A program made the position numbers and the translations under genes. A model generated the notes under the pieces. That model did no database searches. It was not told where the DNA came from and worked only from the letters and a program-made list of their open reading frames with translations. Positions 41,934-52,324 of a stretch of 64,000 nt of DNA are shown piece by piece. The DNA comes from Calcarisporiella thermophila CBS 279.70. Its lineage: Eukaryota; Calcarisporiellomycota. Every line of letters starts with the position of its first letter. The stretch's first letter is position 1. Location: positions 260,092 to 324,091 of the forward strand of contig NW_027192209.1 in the NCBI RefSeq assembly GCF_041956535.1, written 5' to 3'.

Positions 41934-43088
41934 ATGGTAAGGCGGACGACCCCTCTATCCTCAGCAGACTGCACTCCCAGTTCTTGCTTACCCATTTCTG
42001 ATTTCCTTGAAACATAGTTTCGAAACCAATATGACAACGATGCATCCACTTGGTCTCCCCAAGGCCGCATCCACCAGGTCGAATATGCGCTTGAAGCAGT
42101 CAAGCAGGGGTCGGCTGCATTAGGTCTACGTTCAAATACTCATGCAGTCCTGTTGGCCCTCAAGGTGAGATTTTGATCTCTTACGATTCCATTGGACTTC
42201 ATTAACATTTCCATGTTTAAATGAATTGTTTAAAGAGATCGTCTGGAGAACTTGCTTCGTATCAGAAAAAAATTATTCGGATTGATGATCACATGGGTGT
42301 AGCTATTGCAGGATTAACATCGGATGCTCGTGTACTAAGGTACATCCTTCATTTCTCGAATATGCCTACAGGACTTTTGTTTATTAATTTATTAATCCGA
42401 TGATAGTCATTATATGCGTACAGAGGCCATGAAATCAAAAATGTTATTCGATAGGCCACTTCCTGTCTTCCGCATCGTTACTGCAATTGCCGATAGTAAA
42501 TTCCGATGTATTGAATGCGTTGAAAAGGCAAATATACTGACACTCTTCTATGTATTCCAGAGGCACAAGTCAATACACAGCACTATGGTGGCCGCCCCTA
42601 TGGTGTTGGGTTGTTAGTTATCGGATATGATGTAGGATTTGGATGCTTTTTATTATGATGTGGAGAATACTTCATAGCTGTGAATTTTTTATTAGGAAAC
42701 CGGTCCTCATCTATACGAATGTTCTCCCGCGGGTAATGCCTTTGAATATTATGCCATGGCGATTGGTGCTCGATCCCAGTCTGCGAAGACGTATTTAGAA
42801 AAGAACTTTTCTGAGTTTGCGGAAGCTTCCGTTGGAGAACTCATTCGACATGGTCTCCATGCTCTCCGGGACACATTGCAGCAGGACAAAGAGCTTACAA
42901 CTTTGAACGTATCCGTGTCTGTTGTTGGAGAAGGTCAAAAATTTGAGATTATTGAGGGTGATAAGCTGAAACCCTATCTGGACATGCTGGAGGAACGTGG
43001 GCGGACGACTGGACCTTCAGCGCCTAGTGCTGGAGCAGCGAGCATGACAGAGCAAGGGGAGGCGCCCATGGAGACAGATTCGGTGTAA
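41934..43088 (+). CDS. PRE5: 20S proteasome subunit alpha-6
   Basis: Structural alpha-ring subunit (PSMA1/alpha-6). The first coding exon holds only the ATG at 41934-41936; an 81-nt intron (GTAAGG to ATAG, 41937-42017) follows. The product then reads [36 protein letters not shown], in which the alpha-subunit N-terminal helix signature is plain. Later motifs are [64 protein letters not shown] and [17 protein letters not shown]. The C-terminus is a polar tail ending METDSV. Seven exons. In the fourth region the junction [13 protein letters not shown] uses the donor GTAAAT. Paralogues are excluded by the MFRNQYDND start, typical of alpha-6. Confidence 0.96.
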
Positions 43089-43361
43089 AACGTTGCAATT
43101 TGACGAAGTTAAATGGTTTTCAAATTTGTTATTTTTAAATTTCTTTCAATTTTCTTTCTCCTTTTTGAATAAACTATAAAATATAAAAATATTTTTATTG
43201 TTTTTCTTTTATATATATATGTAGAGTAAATAATCGATAAATGGAATAGCAACACCGGAAGAATAGGAAAAGAAGTAAGAGAAGGAAGAAAAAGCAAGAA
43301 ATTCTGTACAAAGTCAAATCCAATATAAAAAAAAAAGCATAACAATTCTAACTACAAAACA

Positions 43362-44888
43362 CTATGGACCCGTCAAATAGCGCAGAATATCAGATAGTGA
43401 AACGATTCCACATAAATGATTGCCCTGATCGACGACTATGAGGCGATGAACTTGAGCTTTGCGAACGGTGGCAAATATAGATTGAAGGGTGTCATTAAGC
43501 GTGCAGGTATGTACTCCGGGGAAATCCTAAAGGAATCAAGCATGAGCACAAATTGCTTTGCCGCAGCACAAGAAACCTGTTTAATACCTCAGATCTTCGT
43601 TTGAGTGCCTCGCCGACAGGTGTGTTGAGATCATGGTATGCCCCTGATCGTGCGATAATCTAAAATGGAATTGGAAACATAAAAAGTGAGATTTTCTCAT
43701 CATGGTCACTGATGCTGCGCGAGTTCCTACCATTACATCCAATGCCTCATACACATTAATAACAACATCTAGTTTACGCAGAAGAAAAACATATTATCAA
43801 ATCAGCCCCACAAATGTCATTTCCGCCCAATACTTACTATCTTCATCCACAATAGGAACTGAGGATATGCCCCGCTCCGCCAACATGTTAATCACTTCAA
43901 TCACAGGAGTTGACATTTGTGCAGTCGCAATATTTTCGTACGTCCCAATGCGTAGCTGCGAGAGGGGCTGCTTCAGATACCGAGTACCTTTGAACTTTAA
44001 GAGAACAAAAATTGTAATAATTAAGAAAATGCGTACTTTACGCTTCTCTACTCAAAAAAAAAACTTACATTCATTGCAATAAATTTCAAAATCCGGTATT
44101 GAGTTAGTACCGACACAATCATTTCCTGTCCAGAATCCGGGTCAGTGTCCAGTAGAGGCAACCGATGGGCACGCGACTCCACAAGCAGCCGACAGGCATC
44201 ATACAGAGATCGCATAGGATGGATAAAAAGCATCTGAGGTGGTGGTGCCCCTATTTTCTGCTCCATGTCTAAACAAAAACAAAAGTATAAGAGAAATCTC
44301 AAGTGGGCTGAGGAGCTAGCATACCTCGTAGCTGCCATATTTGAAATTTCTCAATCTCCTCGAGAGCTCTTGTCCACGATGAATGGGTGTAGTAATATTG
44401 TATAAGATTAATAAAATCGGAGACAGTGAGAACACCTGCAAATTTGTGTTTCTTGGAATCCCATAGCGGTGCAGATACTACGCCTATTTTAATGTAGGTA
44501 TATTAATTAACAGATATAAGAAGTAGTCAGTGGGTACGAGAATACCGTTTTGCATTAATGCTGAGAGAGCTTTTTTAACCAAGAGCGATGTATCCAGTAC
44601 AATCAATCTAAAGCTCACGGGTAATACATCGTAGCTCGAGTGCTCTTTTAAGAATTCCTTTATTTGTTGCTGACATGTTTCTCCCGCCACTGGGACAGAG
44701 GAGGAAGTGGATGAGACGGATGACGGCGTGAAGTCCGGAGTCTCTGAGTGCTCTTTGCGTTTTCTCCATGCTTGGTAAGAGGAGACGGGGTCGAGTGATG
44801 TTGGAGTTGAGGAACCAGTCGGTGTGAGAAGCCGGGGAGGGGTAGAAAAGTCCTCATTTTGGTGAGTACTGGGTAGGCCTTCTTCCAT
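43362..44888 (-). CDS. SNF4: AMPK/SNF1 kinase gamma subunit
   Basis: Regulatory, nucleotide-sensing subunit of the SNF1/AMPK energy kinase. ATG at 44888 ([14 protein letters not shown]), TAG at 43362. The N-terminal ~75 residues are a polar Ser/Thr-rich extension. Four CBS repeats follow: [20 protein letters not shown] with [71 protein letters not shown] and [20 protein letters not shown] before [11 protein letters not shown]. The Arg/His residues for phosphate binding ([16 protein letters not shown]) are visible. About seven exons, GT-AG. An intron lies before the [10 protein letters not shown] segment. Stop is about 270 bp from the PRE5 stop (convergent). Confidence 0.92.
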
Positions 44889-45174
44889 GATGGTAATTAT
44901 TGGGGCTGTTGAAGGCGATGGTTACTTATATAGGCAGCACGCATCTATATAAAGAGCATATATATATTTTCTTAACCACAACTATACAAAATATGCTCAC
45001 CAAAATGATTTATTAACTTGATGACGAACGCATAATCCAAAATGAGATTTTACTGTGCTCTAATGAAAAAAGAGATATGATTCGGATTGAGTCGATTCCA
45101 ACACGTCTTGGGCGAATATAAAAAAATCAACTCCAAAGTGATCAACTTCATAATCAGAGCAATAGTATGTACGC

Positions 45175-46560
45175 ATGACGCTACCGCCAGCTCTCTACTT
45201 TTTAATACTTTTCGTTCTGTTCAATTCCTGGGCCCTATCCGAATCTCATCCATTCTCGAATACGCATAAGTTTCAGCTAAAGCACGTATTCCATCACAAC
45301 TCTCAATCTTTATACCGCCGTGACATTGCAGATTCGTCTGCTTCTTTTCAACAGATTTTTGCCGTGCATTCTACCCATGGTAGTACCCGTATACCTTCCA
45401 ATCCTGATGCCCTACGTGGTGCCCTTACTTTGACTCAATTTCGCGAATCTCTCAATCAAACTGGCAACTATACACCTCAACATGGTGTGATAATTCCCGA
45501 TCCCTCGTCTAACATTACTCTCATTTCCTTTGCTGCCATGACCTATGATGCATATAATCTGCCTGATAAAACTAAGGATTGGTATGACGTGGGCGGAGGA
45601 TGGATGGTCAATTCGAGTTTCGGATGGAAAACGGATGGATTAAGGGGGCATGTTTTCGGAGACGTAGATAATACTACGCTTGTTGTTGCGATCAAAGGAA
45701 CAACAGCGAGTTTATTCGGTGGAGGAGAGACTGGAGTAAGAGATAAGTTGAATGTAAGCTCTCCATTTTGGTGTTCTCAGGGTGCAGACTTCGAGATATT
45801 TTTCTAAACCATTAGGACAATCGATTATTCTCATGCTGTTGCGCACGAGTCGATGCAACATGGAGAACTGTATGTGACTGCTATAAAGGCGCATATACAT
45901 GTTCCCAAGATTGTATCGAAGATACTTTAGCAGAGGAAGAAATGTATTACACCAATGCCATGGTATGTGTCTAATTTTCGCACAGATAATGTTTCTTAGT
46001 AAACTAATCTTTCTCACTTCGACCCACCAGAAAATCCTTTTTGAAGTGATGGATGCATATCCCGAGGCAACTATTTGGCTAACCGGCCATTCTCTTGGCG
46101 GATCAATTGCCTCACTTCTCGGTCTCACATTCGGAATTCCAACCATTACCTTTGAGTCACCCGGTGACTTACTCGCGGCACGCCGATTACACCTCCCAAT
46201 GGCGCCGGGGCTTGACATGCGCGGTGTTCCAATATGGCATATTGGTCACACGGCCGATCCTATATTTATGGGGGTATGCACGGGGCCAACCAGCAGCTGC
46301 TACTATAGTGGGTTTGCAATCGAAAGGTATATCGAAAAGTTTAAAATTAATATATATTGGTGGTGTAATCTTTTCTTCACAGCAAATGTCACTCAGGGAA
46401 GGTTTGCGTTTATGACACAGTGAAGGAGGAAGGTTGGCGCCTTGATATTCGAAGCCATCGAATCGGTGATGTGATTGAGCGTGTGCTCAAACGTTATGAG
46501 CCCCGTCCATGCGTTGTCGAGGAAGAGTGTGAAGATTGTGGTCTGTGGAAATTTACTTGA
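45175..46560 (+). CDS. ATG15: Atg15 vacuolar lipase
   Basis: Vacuolar phospholipase that breaks down autophagic and Cvt bodies. ATG at 45175; the N-terminal hydrophobic segment [18 protein letters not shown] is the signal anchor. The protein continues [40 protein letters not shown], a Cys-rich block ([19 protein letters not shown]) and the lipase nucleophile elbow [19 protein letters not shown] (Ser in GHSLGG). Further motifs are [20 protein letters not shown] and [20 protein letters not shown]. The gene ends LWKFT at 46560. About four exons, with introns near 45755-45815, 45965-46030 and 46327-46381. N-glycosylation sequons are visible (NQTG, NITL, NSSF). Catalytic Asp is likely in HTADP. 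Confidence 0.93.
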
Positions 46561-47504
46561 TCAACCCTTTATGTTAAATGGTATCTCCGCATTGATTTTT
46601 TTTTCTAAATTTAATTATTAGCATGTAGCAATATACTTGTACATTTGTTATTATACCTTTGCTAGTCTATATAAATAGCCTATTTAATGATTCATTATCT
46701 AAAACGAAATCTCTACCTTTATATTTTTCAATCTTGCGATATTATAATTTTTTTAAGTTTCTTGCCTTAAATTTGTTAAACAGTGTATGGTTGTGATTTT
46801 TAAACAAAACTTCTCACATATACTACGTATGTGTGAGAAGTTTTGTTTAAATATAAAGTTTTTATGTGCTGGCACGAAAAAAACAAAACTGAAAGGCTAT
46901 ACAGTGTTTTTGGACAATATCTTTGCTGTTTGTCATTTATTCCAAGCCTGTAAGCTAGATATATTTATCTCAACCCGTTTATCAAACAGAAAGAGTTACA
47001 ATTTCGTATTGAAATTTAGGGCATATTTTATATTAAAGCATGTGAAAATATCTCTGAGAACGATTCAAACTACATTAAATAACATACGCCCCGGTTTCTA
47101 AGGATAGGCATAAACCTTCTAGCTGACTTTAACAATTATTCTCTGAAAGGCTAGGACTAAAATGAGGAAGTGGAAATGAGCTTAGGTCACGAACTTATTG
47201 TTAGCTAACAATCCTGGGAAATGTTAGAAAACACCAAGACCGATTAGCTGGTATAAACAACTGCCACGGAAAAGACCGCTTTGATCACACGAAATGACTC
47301 TGTTGTCCCACATCTCCTCAATGAAGATTGAGTAGATAGGAGAAATGAAACCGCTGACCTTCACGCTCAAAATCACTTTGAATTCTAATTCTATGATAGG
47401 GGAAACTAGATTATTGAATCCTCGTAGTTTTCATCATCCATAACTTTCTTATCCTTTTTTCAACGATTTATTTGGTTCCATGTTTAAATAGTGATAAATA
47501 GAGT
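46561..47504. other. Intergenic with hairpin
   Basis: About 940 bp, AT-rich. It contains the inverted repeat listed separately (46799-46851). A spurious-looking open frame of 104 codons at 46787-47101 overlaps it and has no family signal. Sequence at 47110-47400 is mixed composition without recognisable RNA structure. Confidence 0.5.
46799..46851. repeat. Perfect 20-bp inverted repeat (hairpin)
   Basis: Left arm TTTAAACAAAACTTCTCACA (46799-46818), right arm its exact complement (46832-46851), 13-nt spacer. It lies 240 bp after ATG15. No flanking terminal repeats or target duplications are seen. Confidence 0.9.
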
Positions 47505-49406
47505 ATGGATAATAAGCCAATATCCATATCAATATATGCTGACTCAGCGGATTGCCAGATAAATGAGAGAACTGATGTATGTAGTTCCGATAGTTCAAAT
47601 ACCAATTTTCAACCTTCGCAAAATACACCTGATTACTCTAATGCGAGGGGAAAGTTTTCAGCCGCCAACAATGATAACAACACCCAGACTGGGAATTCGC
47701 CGCTAGAGGAGGAGAATATTGCGCTTGTTGACACATGGCGAGGTTGGCCGGTAGTGCTTGGTGGCTTTCTTGTAGTGTTCAACAATTTTGGAAACACTTA
47801 TTCTTGGAGCGTTTACCAGGCATGGACTAAACCTATCTGCTTTGAAATGGCTTTATTGACGATTATACTCTCAATCTAGGACTTTTACACCAATTTTGAA
47901 TTTAAAGGGCAAACTTCAACGCTTGCCGTCGCGTTCATTGGCACTATCGCAAACGCTTTCATGTTTTTTATTGGCCCTTTCCTGGGACCCCTATATTATA
48001 TGATGGGACTACAGAGAAGCATGGCTCTAGGAACCTCTCTCTGTGTATTAGCCCAATTGCTAGCCAGTTTCAATACATCGGTATAAATGATTATAATTAA
48101 AAGTTTTGATAAAAATGATACCAGAATAATTGACCTAAATATTTTTTTTTCTTTTTGCCCTTGGATAGATGTGGCAGCTCTATTTGACTCAGGGGATTAT
48201 GTTTGGACTTGGAAATTCATTCCTCTTTTTCCCCGCGATGATGCTACCAAGTCAGTGGTTTCAGAAGTATCGAGGAATTGTAGGTCATCCTATCTCATAT
48301 ACGTACGATTCTGCTTCCTTTATATTCTAGTCATTAGGCAACAGGATGTTGTGTCGCTGGAAGTGGAATTGGCGGGCTTTGCATCACACCTATAGTTCGT
48401 ACCGTCATTGATCACTACGGCTATCGTTGGTCACTACGAGTAACTAGCATCATATCATTCATTCTCCTGAGCTCCGCCTCCCTTCTCTGCCGCCCACGCA
48501 TCCCACTTTCACAACTTGGACGAAGAAAGGGATTTAATTTTGACATCGTAAACCCAAGACTATTAATTCTCTTTTGCTTTGGCTTCTTGGCAAGTTTTGG
48601 GTGAGTATTTGCCTTTGTTACAAATTCATGTTTTCCATAGTGATTCTGATAGGTTTAATATCGCAGATATCTTCCCCCTTTTTTCATGATGGCCACCTAT
48701 GCGCGTTCTGTAGGAGTTACTCCACAATTGGCAGCCGTCCTTGCTGGTGTTATGAGCGGGATCAACTCTTTCGGTCGGATTCTGATGGGTGGCCTTGCTG
48801 ATATTTTGTAAGTTTGGCAACAAGATTTTTTTCGATACATGTTTTAGAATTGCTAATTGGTTAGCTATAAATAAATAGCGGGCACCTTAATGCGATGTTT
48901 TTTTGCACGCTAATCTCTGGACTTGCTACCATGCTGATATGGCCATTTGCAACGAACTTTGGAATATTAATTTTGTATATTGTGATATATGGACTCTTTG
49001 GTGGAGCATATTTAAGTGTATTATCAGTTGTGCTTGCAGATATCGTGGGAACACAAAATTTGCCCACAGCACTGGTGAGTGCGCCTGCTTCCTTCCATTA
49101 AAGCTTACAAGAGTTGCATTTTAATCCTGCTTATAATAGGGAATGGTTTATTTCTCCGGTTTTTTTGGATCATTGCTAGGCACCCCGATCAGGTAAATAT
49201 TCGCACATTGATTGAAGTATTATTAAACAAACGATGAATCATTTGCTATTTTCCTCTTCGTCGATAATATCAGCGGGGTAATCTATGATAACACGGGATA
49301 CTTTCTCCTTCTTCAAGAGTTTGCTGGGGCAGTCACTGTGGTTGGATCTTTTTTTATATTGCGGCTGAAGTTAGTCACCAAGAGTAAATTTTTTGCAAAG
49401 ATATAG
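47505..49406 (+). CDS. MFS transporter, monocarboxylate-porter type
   Basis: Twelve-helix plasma-membrane transporter of the fungal MCH/MCT-like group; substrate unknown. ATG at 47505 with a polar cytosolic N-terminus of about 80 residues, then WRGWPVVLGGFLVVFNNFGN. The MCT-type first helix pattern ends SWSVYQ-DFYTNFEFKG. Other blocks are STLAVAFIGTIANAFMFFIG, LYLTQGIMFGLGNSFLFFPA, KYRGIATGCCVAGSGIGGLC, VTPQLAAVLAGVMSGINSFG followed by RILMGGLADI (a conserved loop), and NLPTALGMVYFSGFFGSLLG. About nine exons, ending AKI at 49406. Intron 1 (47820-47879) is GC-AG, entered separately; the rest are GT-AG. A paralogous sugar or nicotinate carrier is unlikely because the MCT loop pattern is present. 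Confidence 0.85.
47820..47879 (+). other. GC-AG intron in MFS gene
   Basis: 60 nt from CAG|GCATGG to ATCTAG|GAC. There is no GT dinucleotide anywhere between CAG and the acceptor, so a GT-AG reading is not available without losing the conserved V-Y-Q. Confidence 0.8.
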
Positions 49407-49849
49407 ATATAAACAATGTTTTAGAATCCATGGAAAATATTTTCCTTAAATACCTACATAAATTGTGATGATATAGTTTTATCCGCTATTAAACCATGTA
49501 GCCAAGGGAATAGAAATTATTTGGTCTGAAATTGTGAGAGTAATGGTTTATTCAGATTTCGCTGATAGTGTATAAATTGTTTTACAATTAAGTTGGTATA
49601 AAATATCACCCAAAATCTAAACGCGAAGGTAATCATTGAATATAGTTCCATTTTTCATATACCATTTTGATGCTCTCCATATAGAAGGGATTGAAACTAA
49701 AAGAAAATATGTTGGGTTGGGATGGATATCTTGTTATACTTTAAAAAATCGAAGATGGATATAAAGGGTGTCTAGTGGAAAGGAGAAAGGTAAAAAGCTC
49801 ATAGACAATTCTATCAGAAGGTCAATTTCATTTATAGTATTCATTGTTT
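49407..49849. other. Intergenic, convergent 3' ends
   Basis: About 440 bp AT-rich sequence between the MFS gene stop and the COQ8 stop. No gene or repeat recognised. Confidence 0.5.
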
Positions 49850-52112
49850 CTATAGTTGCATTATTCTAGATTCAATTTCCGCGAACATATTCTTGCATCG
49901 CACCCTACTCCCCATTTTGGCGCACAGCAAGAAGGCCCCAGACAATTTTCTATGAAGACTGTAGGTTTCCTCTGGAGGGGGTGTTAACCGGTGTTTCAGC
50001 ATAGTGGGAACGAGTTCTCTGATGCGTTGACTGATTGTTTGGTCAGAAAAGTCGTATAAGTCTGGCGAATCTGCGCGGAATGGTTCACCAAGTGTCATTA
50101 CGCTTTCAACGTGAGCTCGATTCATGACCTCAGTTTCAAGTCCCGTGAGGAAACCAAGCTGCCGTGAATATTCGAGGCAGGCCGCCTGATCTCCAGATCC
50201 TGCAGCTTTGATTACTCGGAAATATAGTTCGGTGAAATGAGAGTCAAACTCTCGACTCGCGCCAAAATCGAGCAAAATGATCTAGAGTAAAGGATGGTAA
50301 GGTTAACCGATATATAGAGATGGTGGGATAGTGTGATAGCCTAGATAAATATGTAATTACTTTCTGATTCTTGGCGTCATACATGAAATTTGACCAGTTG
50401 GGATCTGTTTGCATAAATTGGAATTCAAAGATTTCTCGTAGACATAACCTAAGCAATTCTTCTCCAATCTGCAAGTCCATTAGCTCACTTACTACTGACT
50501 AACCTGGAGCTATTTACTTACTCTATCCCGCACATCCTGCGAGTACCTAGTCGCCTGTACGAGAGGTTCACCCTCCATCATCTCTGCTGTCAGTACACGC
50601 TCAGTCGAAAGTTCTTCTACCACTTTAGGTACCACAAAGGTATTGCTATCCTCTAACAATTCCCCAAATCTTTTCATAGCAGCTGCTTCCCTTACATAAT
50701 CGCATTCCCATCCTAATTCCCTTCTGGCTACCTTGATCGTGTTGTCTAGATATAAGCCACGGGGAAGGAGATTAATATATGCCACCAGTGCTCGTAGATT
50801 ATTAAGGTCTGAGTCGATTGAGGCGGCAACTCCTGGGTATTGAATTTTGACAGCTACAGGAAGGTTTGTTGAACGAATACGTGCACGATGCACCTGACCT
50901 ATGGATGCAGCGGCGAAGGGTATAGGATCAAAGGATGCAAAGTTAGTTTGCCAATCTGAGCCAAGCTCTTTGGACATAACTTTCTATACAGTTAATGCAT
51001 ATTTCCTTTGAGTAAAAAGTTGATTGATAGAATAGAAGAAAAATATCATAATAACCTCCATTTGCCACTGCGGCATATAATTAGCACTATTCTGAACACG
51101 CAGTAATATTTTCTCAATCTCCGGGGGTAGCATGTTATTGTCTGTCATATCATTAGCACATGCTTAGTAAACTTATTGAATAGCACAGTATGTATACCTT
51201 GAATGCTCAACATTTGTCCGAGTTTAAGGGCGGCTCCTCTCATTTTCGAAAGTTTGCTTACTAACAGATCAATATTTCCCTCATTCAAAAATAGAGAGCC
51301 TAGCTTCCTTGTCATTAGATAGTGCCATAATGTACTGTTAATTTGCTACAGCGAACCTTGATTATTTCCACCGAAACCGCGCTTTACAGCTGCACTCATG
51401 GCTCCTACTCCAAGACCTGCCACTAAGCTTCCATAGTGAAACAAGCGGGATGTACGAGATACTGGCATGCGAGATTCCTTAAGGTTATTTGATCCCTGCT
51501 TTATAATAGGGCATAAGAAATATATTAGAGACCGAATAAATATAATATTAATTAGCGTAGAATTGATATAAAAATTGACAGAATAAATACAGGTCTTACC
51601 ATTATCTGCTCAGATTCAAGCGGCTCTGTCCAGATATTTGTATCTAGAGTAGGAATAGCCCTCTGTGATTCTGATGTCTTCGGCATGTTAGCCATATTAG
51701 TGTTCATTTCCTCCCGAGCCTGAATGTTGGGCTCAAGATTGGTTCTGTTGGATTTATTTCCCTTCAATTCTGAAAATTGCCGATCTAATATGTCATTGTA
51801 CTGATTAATTATTTGCTCTTCGAGTAGCGTACTGGGAGCAGGGGGCGTGTCATTTGTCACCGACGAGATTTGTTCCTTTGGCAATGCCTCATGTAAAGCT
51901 TGCACGAATGCTGCGTCTTTGAATTCAGGTATGGTTGATGGTGGCGCTACGGTTGATTCTACTTGAGTTGCTCTCCTCTCCTGTTTCCGCAAGATACTTG
52001 TGGATAACACTCCAATCTCGATTTGCTTGCGCTGCAACTTTACTAACTCGGAGGCAACCGATTGTACTGCTCGCGAGACAAGCACCAGATCGGCCAAATG
52101 ACGCCCAGCCAT
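49850..52112 (-). CDS. COQ8: Coq8/ADCK3 atypical kinase (coenzyme Q biosynthesis)
   Basis: Mitochondrial matrix-facing UbiB-family ATPase needed to assemble the coenzyme Q synthome. ATG at 52112 ([16 protein letters not shown]), stop at 49850. Family hallmarks are [14 protein letters not shown] (the KxGQ motif), [15 protein letters not shown] (Ala-rich loop replacing the Gly-rich loop), [50 protein letters not shown] and [10 protein letters not shown] (DFG). The first ~170 residues are polar, with an amphipathic start consistent with import, which I infer. An exon carries [20 protein letters not shown]. About seven exons, GT-AG; the intron after NNQ has a weak donor (GTTCGC). Confidence 0.93.
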
Positions 52113-52324
52113 AGTTTAGCACTTACCAAAGCTATATATTTACAAATAACTTTAGCTTTTTACTACCGGGATGGTTTGTGACTTTAATTGAGATTCTGAA
52201 ATTCATTCTTATACAAAAAAGTTACCAAAGACACGGAAAAATAGGAAAATTAAAATATAACACAGAAATAACATGGCGAAGACATCGTGAATGATACGAG
52301 ATAAGTGCTGGGTAATTCAGTAGA

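Noticed and set aside
46787-47101. 104-codon frame overlapping the hairpin
   Set aside because: AT-rich, no recognised motif, ends at random; expected by chance in this composition.
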